DNA from: Balneolaceae bacterium
Lineage (GTDB): Bacteria > Bacteroidota > Rhodothermia > Balneolales > Balneolaceae
Assembly: GCA_003555185.1 (NCBI GenBank)
Contig: PWFZ01000336.1
Coordinates: 1-5,685 of the forward strand
Direction: 5' to 3'
DNA length: 5,685 nt
Shown: one piece after another, positions 1-5,666 of the stretch
Position numbering within the stretch: position 1 is the stretch's first letter
Layout of the letters: the number at the start of each line of letters is the position of its first letter
Made by a program: the position numbers and the translations under genes
The notes under the pieces: generated by a model
What the model was told of the DNA's origin: nothing
The model's database searches: none
What the model saw: the letters and a program-made list of their open reading frames with translations, nothing else

Positions 1-21
1 AAATTTAACTGAAGTATGCAT
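1..21 (-). CDS. possible 5' end of a further minus-strand gene (partial, 7 codons)
   Basis: An ATG at 21-19 on the minus strand opens a frame reading MHTSVKF that runs off the left edge without a stop. It lies 43 bases downstream of the stop of the MEMO-family gene and in the same direction, so it could be the next gene of that operon. Partner genes of MEMO-family proteins often encode an AMMECR1-domain protein or a radical SAM protein, but seven residues cannot show which, if either, this is. No clear ribosome binding site precedes the ATG. This is a guess from position and orientation only. Confidence 0.2.
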
Positions 22-64
22 TAACTATATCACTTTTTGCGTTGCATTTTGTGGAAAAAGAGTC

Positions 65-1282
65 TCAGTAGAGGATTGAAGAAAAACTAACAGCACTTTC
101 TCTCTCTTTTTCGTCCCACCATTCATAAGATAGCTCTTCTCCTTTATATTCCGGAAATGTTTTAAGAAACGTAAGCAAAGGTGGAAACCCGCATACTCTG
201 TAGGAATCATAGTCACTGCTAATGTGAGACAGAAGTTGTTGTGCATTATTATTTGTGGATGCTTCAATAAAAGCTTTATCAGATCTTTCAACATCTGCTC
301 TCAACTCAGAAGCAGGAAGCGCATCACCAAACTTTTTACCAACATGCGATAAGTCGCCACTGATCAGATAGAATGTATCTTCATCATCCAATGAGCGTAA
401 GGAAGAGGTAAATGAATCTAATTGACTTCCTAACGAACCATCCGGCTTATAAAAAAGCTCATCAAAACCCGAAATTAATATTGGGACAATTGAAAAGTAA
501 TGCTTCCAGTACCGACTTGCCAGAAGCAGGTGGGTTTCAATACTGTGCTCTACTCTATGTGCCCTGTCTTTTATAGTAAATCCATTCTCATCTTTGTTTT
601 GATGTAAACGGTCAACAAAGTTACTATCCGTTTTGAAAACTCTGCCGGGTATCTCATAATTTTTGGTTGAACCAATAAACGGTAAATTGGAATAGAGGTC
701 GCCATAATACCCGGTGTAGTGGGCAGTAGCCAGAATTACAACTCTTTTGGGTTTGATGTCTTTTAAGGAGGAAAATGCCTTTGCATAGCTTTTTTTTCCA
801 ACCCTAAGGTCTATATGGGGTGCATATAGTGCTTTTTTGGGTACAAGACGTTTTAAATGGTTATCTGACGGCAGATAATCACTTAAAAATGCTGAGAGTT
901 CATGTTCATTATTCGGATAGCTTTGATCAACGAGAGCAGGCTTCCTAATATCTGATGCCTCGAATTCTTTTTCCTGCTTCTCAATTGTTTTCCGGCTCAT
1001 GTCAGATTCTAAAATCAGGTTTTGATCTAAAAACTTAACAAACTGAAGAAGTTGTTCAGCATCAATCGCACCATTCAGTATCGTTACAATCTTATTGATA
1101 CTGTGATGTCCGGTAATCAGCGACAGAATAGGCTGTACTTTTGCATCCAGTGCAAAGCCGTTTTCGATATGCTGCAGCGAATCATGGAAATAAATGATTT
1201 TTTTCCCATTCTCTGCAAAAGGAATGATTTCAATGTCTCTGCGAATAACAGGTATCGATTTTGTAAATGAATCAAAAATCAT
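65..1282 (-). CDS. amrB: AmmeMemoRadiSam system protein B (MEMO-family protein with N-terminal extension)
   Basis: This 405-residue protein (from the ATG at 1282) has a MEMO domain at about residues 150-375. Visible family motifs are APHID (His156), ATAHY (His188), VEHSIETH (His246, His251), ISGDLSHVG (His313) and VCGFPPLL (Cys364). His156, His188 and Cys364 correspond in order to the metal-binding His/His/Cys set of human MEMO1, a homologue of extradiol dioxygenases. Residues 1-100 form an extra domain whose LSLITGHHSINKIVTIL segment resembles a small PqqD-like winged-helix fold. A charged linker follows. Bacterial members accompany AMMECR1-domain and radical SAM proteins in the AmmeMemoRadiSam set, whose biochemical role is unsettled; neither partner is visible here. 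The gene follows the endonuclease III gene in an apparent operon. The chosen ATG lies 2 bases after that gene's stop. An in-frame TTG at 1318 would add 12 residues (MLENERTKQFLV) and overlap the upstream gene by 34 bases. No strong ribosome binding site decides between them. The family call is firm; the exact start is not. Confidence 0.9.
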   Translation of the reverse strand: MIFDSFTKSIPVIRRDIEIIPFAENGKKIIYFHDSLQHIENGFALDAKVQPILSLITGHHSINKIVTILNGAIDAEQLLQFVKFLDQNLILESDMSRKTIEKQEKEFEASDIRKPALVDQSYPNNEHELSAFLSDYLPSDNHLKRLVPKKALYAPHIDLRVGKKSYAKAFSSLKDIKPKRVVILATAHYTGYYGDLYSNLPFIGSTKNYEIPGRVFKTDSNFVDRLHQNKDENGFTIKDRAHRVEHSIETHLLLASRYWKHYFSIVPILISGFDELFYKPDGSLGSQLDSFTSSLRSLDDEDTFYLISGDLSHVGKKFGDALPASELRADVERSDKAFIEASTNNNAQQLLSHISSDYDSYRVCGFPPLLTFLKTFPEYKGEELSYEWWDEKERESAVSFSSILY

Positions 1283-1284
1283 AA

Positions 1285-1980
1285 CTAAGAATTGTTTTGT
1301 CCTCTCATTTTCCAGCAATCACACTTCTTTCCATACTTTATGCAAATTGGATGCTCGGGTGGTTCAGATATTCTCGCTTTACAGGCATTTCTTCCGTGGT
1401 GAATCATTAAGTGGGAAAGGTCCGTCCAGCTTTCCCTTGGGAACAGTGCCATAAGATGGCGTTCAATTTTATCTGTATTTTTCTTTTCCCGGGTAAGGCC
1501 GAATCGGTTTGATAAACGCTTAACATGAGTATCAACCACAACTCCTACGTTCTTTTTAAATGCATTACCCAAAACTACATTAGAGGTCTTTCTCGCGGCA
1601 CCTCTAAGTGTCAGCAGTTCGTCCATCGTATCAGGAACTTCTCCGTTAAAATCATTCATAATTGTTAGGGAAGACTCCTTCAAAGAGAGAGCTTTATTTT
1701 TATAGAAACCCGTAGTACGAACCAGTTCTTCCAAATGCTCCAATGAAGCTCTCGCCATAGTTTCGGGAGTTGGATAGGCTTCAAAAAGATCAGGAGTTAC
1801 TTTATTTACACGGACATCAGTACACTGAGCACTCAATATTGTAGCGATCAAAAGTTCAAAAGCATTACGATGCGTGAGCTCACAGTGGGGGTTCGGATAA
1901 TGTTCGTAAAGCTCGGCGAGCAATTTTTGAGCTCGTACTTTTTGTTCTTTTGTTTTTCGGGGAAGTTTGGCTTTGGCCAT
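1285..1980 (-). CDS. nth: endonuclease III (DNA glycosylase/AP lyase), divergent
   Basis: This 231-residue protein belongs to the HhH-GPD base-excision-repair family, which removes oxidised pyrimidines and cleaves the abasic site. The landmarks are NAFELLIATILSAQCTD (residues 39-55, the typical N-terminal family signature), a helix-hairpin-helix region at 122-141 with the expected catalytic lysine (Lys131 in RKTSNVVL), the catalytic aspartate (Asp150 in VDTHVKRLSNR), and HHGRNACKAR at 194-203, which leads into the Fe-S segment. Length is close to the usual 210-230. Two things are odd. The hairpin reads LRGAARKT where the family normally has LPGVGRKT. The C-terminal cysteines are at 200, 213, 220 and 222 (C-X12-C-X6-C-X1-C) rather than C-X6-C-X2-C-X5-C. 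The ATG at 1980 has no obvious Shine-Dalgarno sequence. It is the first gene of a two-gene unit with the MEMO-family gene. The family assignment is strong; full activity and cluster binding are uncertain. Confidence 0.9.
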   Translation of the reverse strand: MAKAKLPRKTKEQKVRAQKLLAELYEHYPNPHCELTHRNAFELLIATILSAQCTDVRVNKVTPDLFEAYPTPETMARASLEHLEELVRTTGFYKNKALSLKESSLTIMNDFNGEVPDTMDELLTLRGAARKTSNVVLGNAFKKNVGVVVDTHVKRLSNRFGLTREKKNTDKIERHLMALFPRESWTDLSHLMIHHGRNACKARISEPPEHPICIKYGKKCDCWKMRGQNNS

Positions 1981-2098
1981 TACTGAGTTTTAATGGTTTA
2001 TTAACTGTTTGGGGATAAGGTAAACTCTATTAAAATCGTTTGAAAATTCGATGTAAGAAATTTCTTTATTGAATGCTTTCAATGGTTATTTTTGACGC
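1981..2098. promoter_or_regulatory. divergent intergenic region, presumed promoters for nth and MFS genes
   Basis: These 118 AT-rich bases separate two divergently transcribed genes, so promoters for both directions should lie here. I could not pick out a convincing -35/-10 pair on either strand. A TTGAAA at 2040-2045 could be a -35 for the plus-strand gene, but no good -10 stands at the right distance. The strongest structure is the nested dyad listed separately. The role is inferred from gene orientation. Confidence 0.45.
2040..2082. repeat. nested inverted repeat (possible operator) upstream of the MFS gene
   Basis: The centre is a perfect 12-bp palindrome, AAGAAATTTCTT, at 2055-2066. It is flanked by a second pair of arms: TTGAAAATTC at 2040-2049 on the left, and GAAT at 2071-2074 plus TTTCAA at 2077-2082 on the right. 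The outer arms pair over 10 bases with a 2-base bulge. Both pairs share nearly the same centre of symmetry, near 2060/2061. The element ends 16 bases before the MFS start codon. It could be a binding site for a dimeric regulator or, if transcribed, a hairpin near the start of the mRNA. The symmetry is seen directly; any function is inferred. Confidence 0.4.
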
Positions 2099-2422
2099 AT
2101 GAAAAAATATGCGGCATACGGGATACTCACCCTGTTGACAGTCATCTATATTAATAGCTTTTTTGTAAGACAGATTGTTGCTGTACTGGGAGTAGAGATC
2201 CGTGAAGCATTTTTATTGAGCAATCTTCAGGTTGGATTACTGTATGGTACGGCATTTTCATTTATATATGCTTTTGCAGGTATTCCAATGGGCAGACTGG
2301 CAGATAAGACATCCAGGAAGTGGATGATCTGTATCGGGCTTATGATCTGGACATTAATGACGCTTCTAAGTGGATTTGCAACATCGTTCGCTTTTTTAGT
2401 AATAGCTAGGGTATTTGTTTGA
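2099..2422 (+). CDS. MFS transporter, N-terminal fragment (helices 1-4)
   Basis: This 107-residue open part has three hydrophobic segments at about residues 6-30, 45-65 and 76-94, with a fourth beginning at about 96 and cut by the stop. Motif A (GRLADKTSRK) is at residues 65-74. The ATG at 2099 is the first possible start, because an in-frame TGA lies two codons before it (2093-2095). No Shine-Dalgarno sequence is evident. A protein ending here would be only a third of a transporter and is unlikely to work alone. Confidence 0.6.
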   Translation: MKKYAAYGILTLLTVIYINSFFVRQIVAVLGVEIREAFLLSNLQVGLLYGTAFSFIYAFAGIPMGRLADKTSRKWMICIGLMIWTLMTLLSGFATSFAFLVIARVFV

Positions 2423-3322
2423 TTGAGCCAGGCTATGCTTAGCCCTGCTGTGTACTCCTATCTTGCTGATCTGTTCCCTCCTCAAAAAAGAGCAACGGTA
2501 TTTTCTTTATATGCCAGTGGTATCTTTTTAGGTATTGGCGCTTCCTTTTTAATTGGGGGAACCATCGCTAATGAATATGATTGGCGCACTTCCCTCATAG
2601 CGGTTAGTATACCTGGTATTTTGTTATTACCGATTGCTGTTTTGTTTATAAAAGAACCAAAAAGAATAGCTGATAACAGGCCCCGCAATGAAACAATGTT
2701 TACAGATATACGGGAAATACTAAAAAAGCGAACCGTACAATATCACCTGATTGGATTCTCACTGCTTGCTTGCACCGGATATACTATTTTAGCTTTTGTT
2801 GGCACTATTTTTAATGATGTATTTAACAGGCCCGACTTAACTCCTCATTACGGTTGGTTTATTTTTGGAGTCGGTGTATCCGTTATTTTATCGGGTAGGT
2901 TCGCCGACTATTTAGCAAGGAAAAATCCATCGCACCGATTTATGATGGGAATTGTTGCCGCTCTCGGGGGATTACCATTTTATGGATTTGGATTTTTTGC
3001 CGAAAACGCAGAAACAGCCTTTGTGTTGATTGGAGTGGGCGTGCTTTTTTCTTCCTCATACAATGGAGTTGCGGCTGCGCTTATTCAGTATTTCGTAACT
3101 GAAAAACAGCGGGCGCTTGCCGGTGGCTTATATCTTTTTGTGATTAGCATTGCAGGGTTTGGTTTAGGTCCGCCCATTACCGGCTGGATGATGGATAACC
3201 TATTTACCGGACAATACGCAGCATCCGGATCCGTATTTTTGGTAATGATCATCTGCAGTACCGGAGCAACTTTCGCATTTATTAAGGCGATGAAATCATA
3301 TCATGATGATGTGCTCGAATGA
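2423..3322 (+). CDS. MFS transporter, C-terminal fragment (rest of helix 4 to helix 12)
   Basis: This is the 299-codon continuation in the same frame as the upstream fragment. Translation could in principle restart at the TTG that directly follows the TGA, or at the ATG at 2435, but neither has a ribosome binding site of its own. The sequence opens in the middle of helix 4 (SQAMLSPAVYSYLADLF) and contains about eight further hydrophobic segments. The central cytoplasmic loop falls near IKEPKRIADNRPRNE, and a motif-A-like loop (GRFADYLARKNP) marks the second half of the fold. It ends in a short hydrophilic tail (SYHDDVLE). It is best read as the second part of one broken gene rather than an independent protein. 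Confidence 0.6.
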   Translation: MSQAMLSPAVYSYLADLFPPQKRATVFSLYASGIFLGIGASFLIGGTIANEYDWRTSLIAVSIPGILLLPIAVLFIKEPKRIADNRPRNETMFTDIREILKKRTVQYHLIGFSLLACTGYTILAFVGTIFNDVFNRPDLTPHYGWFIFGVGVSVILSGRFADYLARKNPSHRFMMGIVAALGGLPFYGFGFFAENAETAFVLIGVGVLFSSSYNGVAAALIQYFVTEKQRALAGGLYLFVISIAGFGLGPPITGWMMDNLFTGQYAASGSVFLVMIICSTGATFAFIKAMKSYHDDVLE

Positions 3323-3392
3323 CAGAATTATCATCTTGTATGGGGATGTTTAGATTCTTAACCTTTGTCAACTTTTGAAGAAATAAACAAAC
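3323..3392 (+). other. 70-bp intergenic gap between MFS and DUF368 genes
   Basis: No terminator-like hairpin with a T-run and no convincing promoter is visible. With the same orientation and a short gap, co-transcription of the flanking genes is plausible. A weak GAAG at 3377-3380 lies 12 bases before the TTG start of the DUF368 gene, which is far for a Shine-Dalgarno site. Confidence 0.3.
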
Positions 3393-4388
3393 TTGGAAGA
3401 CCAGAATAAGAGTAAAAAAAACAGAGACGAAACCACGTGGAAGGAATCGCCATATTTGATTATAAAGGGATTTCTCATGGGGTCTGCAGATATCGTTCCC
3501 GGTGTAAGCGGTGGGACCATGGCTTTGATAACCGGTATATATACGCGATTGATCCACGCTATAAAAAGTGTGAACAGCTCGGTTATAAAAAATGTATTCA
3601 AGCTCAGATTTAAAGATGTTTTAACAGAGTTTCACTGGAAATTTTTCGCGCTTTTAATGGCGGGACTTTTTTCTGCCGTCTTCTTTTTTACGACCATAGT
3701 GCCTCTACAGGTTTATATGTATACCCACTCAGAAATCGTATATGGTCTGTTTTTTGGTTTAATTGTCGGGTCAATATTTCTCCTGATTGTTGAGGTGAGT
3801 CCGGAGCATCGGGGCTGGAAAAACGCCTTACCCATTTTAGCAGGGGCATTGTTTGGGTTTTGGATCGTAACGCTTGTACCGGCAGATACACCGGAAACGT
3901 TCTGGTTTATCATGCTAAGTGGTGCACTTTCTATTTGTGCAATGATTTTGCCGGGAATATCAGGCTCTTATATCCTTCTTATACTCCGAAAATACGATTA
4001 TATCCTCTCCGAATTAGGCGGTGTTTTCTCTTCGAGTCCCTTTGATGCAATCTTAAATTTAGTACCATTTTTTATTGGGGCCGTTTTTGGACTGGCCCTG
4101 TTTGCACGGTTACTATCCTGGCTTTTAGATAATTTTCATGCAACAACAATTTTGGTTTTAGTGGGGTTTTTGGTGGGCTCACTCTATGTAATCTGGCCAT
4201 ATCAGGATCGTGAATATTCTGAAAGTGTACGGTCTGTTGAGGTTTTGCCCTATACATCACCTTTGGTGCAGGAATTAATAAACAGAGAGGATACTCCGGA
4301 TTTACCCAGATATAAAAGAATCGGAAGAACTGTTGATGTGGGAGCAGACCCGGAAGGAGTAAAAATGGTTGAAGTAGAAATTGTATAA
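3393..4388 (+). CDS. DUF368 family membrane protein, probable undecaprenyl phosphate translocase (PopT-type)
   Basis: This 331-residue polytopic membrane protein carries the two DUF368 signature repeats: GSADIVPGVSGGTMALITG at residues 30-48 and SICAMILPGISGSYILLIL at 180-198. They share the (I/L)(V/L)PG(V/I)SG(G/S) core expected of an internally duplicated transporter. Family members have been reported to return undecaprenyl phosphate, the lipid carrier of cell-wall and O-antigen synthesis, across the inner membrane. That role is taken from the family, not shown here. About seven hydrophobic stretches are visible up to residue 268, then a hydrophilic loop. The start is a TTG at 3393: an in-frame TAA lies just upstream (3384-3386), and the next ATG would cut into the first signature. 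The TAA at 4386-4388 may be premature, because the same frame continues for 43 codons and encodes one more apparent transmembrane helix (see 4395-4520). Read through, the protein would have 375 positions. Confidence 0.88.
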   Translation: MEDQNKSKKNRDETTWKESPYLIIKGFLMGSADIVPGVSGGTMALITGIYTRLIHAIKSVNSSVIKNVFKLRFKDVLTEFHWKFFALLMAGLFSAVFFFTTIVPLQVYMYTHSEIVYGLFFGLIVGSIFLLIVEVSPEHRGWKNALPILAGALFGFWIVTLVPADTPETFWFIMLSGALSICAMILPGISGSYILLILRKYDYILSELGGVFSSSPFDAILNLVPFFIGAVFGLALFARLLSWLLDNFHATTILVLVGFLVGSLYVIWPYQDREYSESVRSVEVLPYTSPLVQELINREDTPDLPRYKRIGRTVDVGADPEGVKMVEVEIV

Positions 4389-4394
4389 AGAAAA

Positions 4395-4520
4395 ATGTTG
4401 CATTCACAGCCTTTTATACCAGAGAAAGATGATGAAAATGTTAATATCAGAGGGGGGCTTTTTGGTATGGTTGGAGGACTATTAATGATTTGGTTTATAT
4501 CGTTCCTTCGGAAAACGTAG
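4395..4520 (+). CDS. 41-codon single-TM ORF: detached C-terminal helix of the DUF368 protein, or small membrane protein
   Basis: An ATG at 4395 opens 41 codons ending in TAG. The peptide has a charged N-terminal part (PEKDDENVNIR, residues 9-19), a hydrophobic stretch from about 20 to 38 (GGLFGMVGGLLMIWFISFL) and a basic end (RKT). It is in the same frame as the DUF368 gene. Only the TAA at 4386-4388 and two codons (Arg-Lys) separate them. DUF368 proteins commonly end with a further transmembrane segment after the loop seen here, so the simplest reading is that this is that last helix cut off by a nonsense change. The alternative is a genuine small membrane protein translated by re-initiation 6 bases after the stop. 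There is no strong ribosome binding site. I favour the detached tail. Confidence 0.5.
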   Translation: MLHSQPFIPEKDDENVNIRGGLFGMVGGLLMIWFISFLRKT

Positions 4521-4574
4521 CGTTGTCAAAAGACTATGAAATTCATGTAGTTACACAATGTATTCATAATTATT

Positions 4575-4592
4575 TTGTATGTTAGAATACAA
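4575..4592 (+). promoter_or_regulatory. candidate extended -10 promoter overlapped by a dyad, upstream of the universal stress gene
   Basis: TGTTAGAAT at 4580-4588 matches an extended -10 box (TGn plus TAGAAT, five of six to TATAAT), although no good -35 is seen. Initiation about 7 bases downstream would leave a leader of roughly 20-25 bases. The box lies inside a perfect 6-bp inverted repeat, TTGTAT at 4575-4580 and ATACAA at 4587-4592, so a bound regulator could block it. Just upstream are a smaller dyad, ATGAA-A-TTCAT (4536-4546), and two ATTCAT copies 21 bases apart (4541 and 4562). Sigma-factor preferences in the Bacteroidota differ, so this is tentative. Confidence 0.4.
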
Positions 4593-4606
4593 TCAAAACT
4601 AACTAT

Positions 4607-4613
4607 AAGGGGG
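4607..4613 (+). promoter_or_regulatory. ribosome binding site of the universal stress protein gene
   Basis: AAGGGGG ends 4 bases before the ATG at 4618. Measured from AAGG, the spacing is 7 bases. It is the clearest Shine-Dalgarno sequence in the window and fixes this start, in contrast to the other genes. Confidence 0.7.
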
Positions 4614-4617
4614 TTAT

Positions 4618-5607
4618 ATGATTCGGTTTAAAAAAATCTTAGTGCCAACAGATTTTTCAAAAAATGCAGAGGGAGCATTTACTGCTGCACAAAAAATAGC
4701 GGACGTTTTCGGTGGTAAGGTTGATTTTCTGCACGTAGTTCCAACAATCAAATATCTGAACGAGAGCATAAAAAAAATAGGTGTCCCTCTCGACATGAAT
4801 AAAGATATATATCCCAAGATATTTGAGGAGTCTGAGCAGATGCTTAAAGATGCTATGGACAGCTATCTTAAGGATGAAAATCGGGGAGAACACAAAGTTA
4901 TTATAGACAGAAAGCCATCGGAGACTATAAGCAAATATGCTTCATCTCATGATTACGATTTAATTGTAATGGGAGCAAAAGGGAAGCACGAAACAAGTAT
5001 GATGCGCGGAAGCACAACAGAGAAAGTGATCCGTAAATCTAAAGTTCCGGTATTCTCTGTTGAGGGGGATTTTGATCAGAAAAATATTAAAAACATCGTG
5101 ATACCAACAGATGCCTCACCGCTTTCTTTTACGGCATTTCCAATGGGAGTAGCACTGGCTGATACTTTTAAAGCTGACCTTACCCTCTTTCACGTGGTAG
5201 AACTTTATGGAAATAGCACGGCTATTGTGGCGCCGAAACCTAATCAGGGAGAATTGAACTCAATTTATGAGAATTTGATTGAGCGACTGAATAATTTCCT
5301 TGATGACCGTGGAATAGAGTTAATTCATATTCAGCGATCTGGAGTCGTTTTCGAAGATACGGTGACCATTTCAGATGGAGACAACAGCCGTTCTGTACAG
5401 CTGCATACTAAAATTGTGCGGGGAATATCTGCCCACTACGAAATCGAGAATTATGTAGGAGATGAAGCAGATTTGCTGATTATGGCGACCCATGGTCATA
5501 GCGGACTGGCACACCTTATTTTAGGATCAACAGCTGAAAAGGTTGCTCAGTATGTAGATAAGCCAATAATTACGGTACGGCCTGATAAAAAATTATTCGA
5601 AGATTAG
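4618..5607 (+). CDS. universal stress protein with two tandem UspA domains
   Basis: This 329-residue cytoplasmic protein is made of two UspA-type alpha/beta domains, at about residues 3-148 and 157-321. Each begins with the family's strand-plus-Asp motif (KKILVPTDFS, Asp12; KNIVIPTDAS, Asp165). Each ends with the nucleotide-binding loop and a closing strand (VPVFSV; KPIITV). The second loop is close to canonical (ATHGHSGLAHLILGS, residues 290-304), with Ala in place of the first Gly but the usual nine residues between HG and GS. The first (GAKGKHETSMMRGS, 119-132) is one residue shorter between the glycines, so ATP binding there may differ. Domain 2 also carries an insertion at about 243-268, rich in charged and polar residues. 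Tandem Usp proteins act in stress or energy-limitation responses, with partners generally unknown. The gene has its own strong ribosome binding site and a candidate promoter, so it may be transcribed apart from the DUF368 gene. Confidence 0.92.
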   Translation: MIRFKKILVPTDFSKNAEGAFTAAQKIADVFGGKVDFLHVVPTIKYLNESIKKIGVPLDMNKDIYPKIFEESEQMLKDAMDSYLKDENRGEHKVIIDRKPSETISKYASSHDYDLIVMGAKGKHETSMMRGSTTEKVIRKSKVPVFSVEGDFDQKNIKNIVIPTDASPLSFTAFPMGVALADTFKADLTLFHVVELYGNSTAIVAPKPNQGELNSIYENLIERLNNFLDDRGIELIHIQRSGVVFEDTVTISDGDNSRSVQLHTKIVRGISAHYEIENYVGDEADLLIMATHGHSGLAHLILGSTAEKVAQYVDKPIITVRPDKKLFED

Positions 5608-5666
5608 TAATCAGTTTATTTTAGGGGTCTGAATAGCTGAAAAATTAACTACAAAGAGAGTTATGC
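5608..5666 (+). other. intergenic gap after the universal stress protein gene
   Basis: No hairpin followed by a T-run is visible; TCAG and CTGA (within 5611-5632) pair over only four bases. A purine-rich AAAGAGAG at 5653-5660 lies 6 bases before the next ATG and looks like its ribosome binding site. Confidence 0.4.

Larger units (their letters stand above)
2099..3322 (+). pseudogene. spinster-like MFS transporter, interrupted by one in-frame TGA
   Basis: Read through the TGA at 2420-2422, this frame gives a 407-position major facilitator superfamily transporter, close to the usual length for this 12-helix inner-membrane family. It resembles the spinster-like group: FFVRQIVAVLGVEI and GIPMGRLADKTSRK (motif A, loop 2-3) in the first part, then LSPAVYSYLADLFPPQKR, and a second half with GRFADYLARKNP as the motif-A-like loop. 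The stop falls in helix 4 at the glycine of motif B (RVFV-stop, where RxxxG is expected). One base, GGA to TGA, would account for it. Downstream codons continue with normal family sequence and no frame change. TGA is also the ordinary terminator of this gene at 3320-3322 and of the MEMO-family gene, which argues against general TGA recoding. The substrate cannot be predicted. Sequencing error and true pseudogene are both possible. Confidence 0.7.

Noticed and set aside
25..294. Minus-strand open frame of 89 codons overlapping the end of the MEMO-family gene
   Set aside because: It lies in another frame of a clearly coding region, shows no recognisable domain, and is a shadow of the real gene.
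1285..1380. Frameshift hiding a canonical Fe-S cysteine motif at the end of nth
   Set aside because: Both other frames were read by eye: one reaches TGA within a few codons of CKAR and the other reaches TAA, and neither supplies cysteines at the expected spacing.
2420..2422. TGA read as glycine (as in code 25) or as selenocysteine
   Set aside because: The expected residue is glycine, which made code 25 tempting, but TGA also ends the MEMO-family gene (65-67) and this same MFS gene (3320-3322) where the proteins naturally end. No selenocysteine is expected at this MFS position and no obvious downstream hairpin was seen.
4072..4407. Minus-strand open frame of 111 codons opposite the DUF368 gene
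   Set aside because: It is antisense to strongly conserved membrane-protein sequence, rich in Pro, Phe and Leu as expected for the complement of a hydrophobic coding region, and matches no family I recognise.
4501..4520. Possible terminator hairpin after the DUF368 tail
   Set aside because: The arms (CGTTCC and GG-AA-AACG) need a bulge and are not followed by a T-run, so it does not look like an intrinsic terminator.
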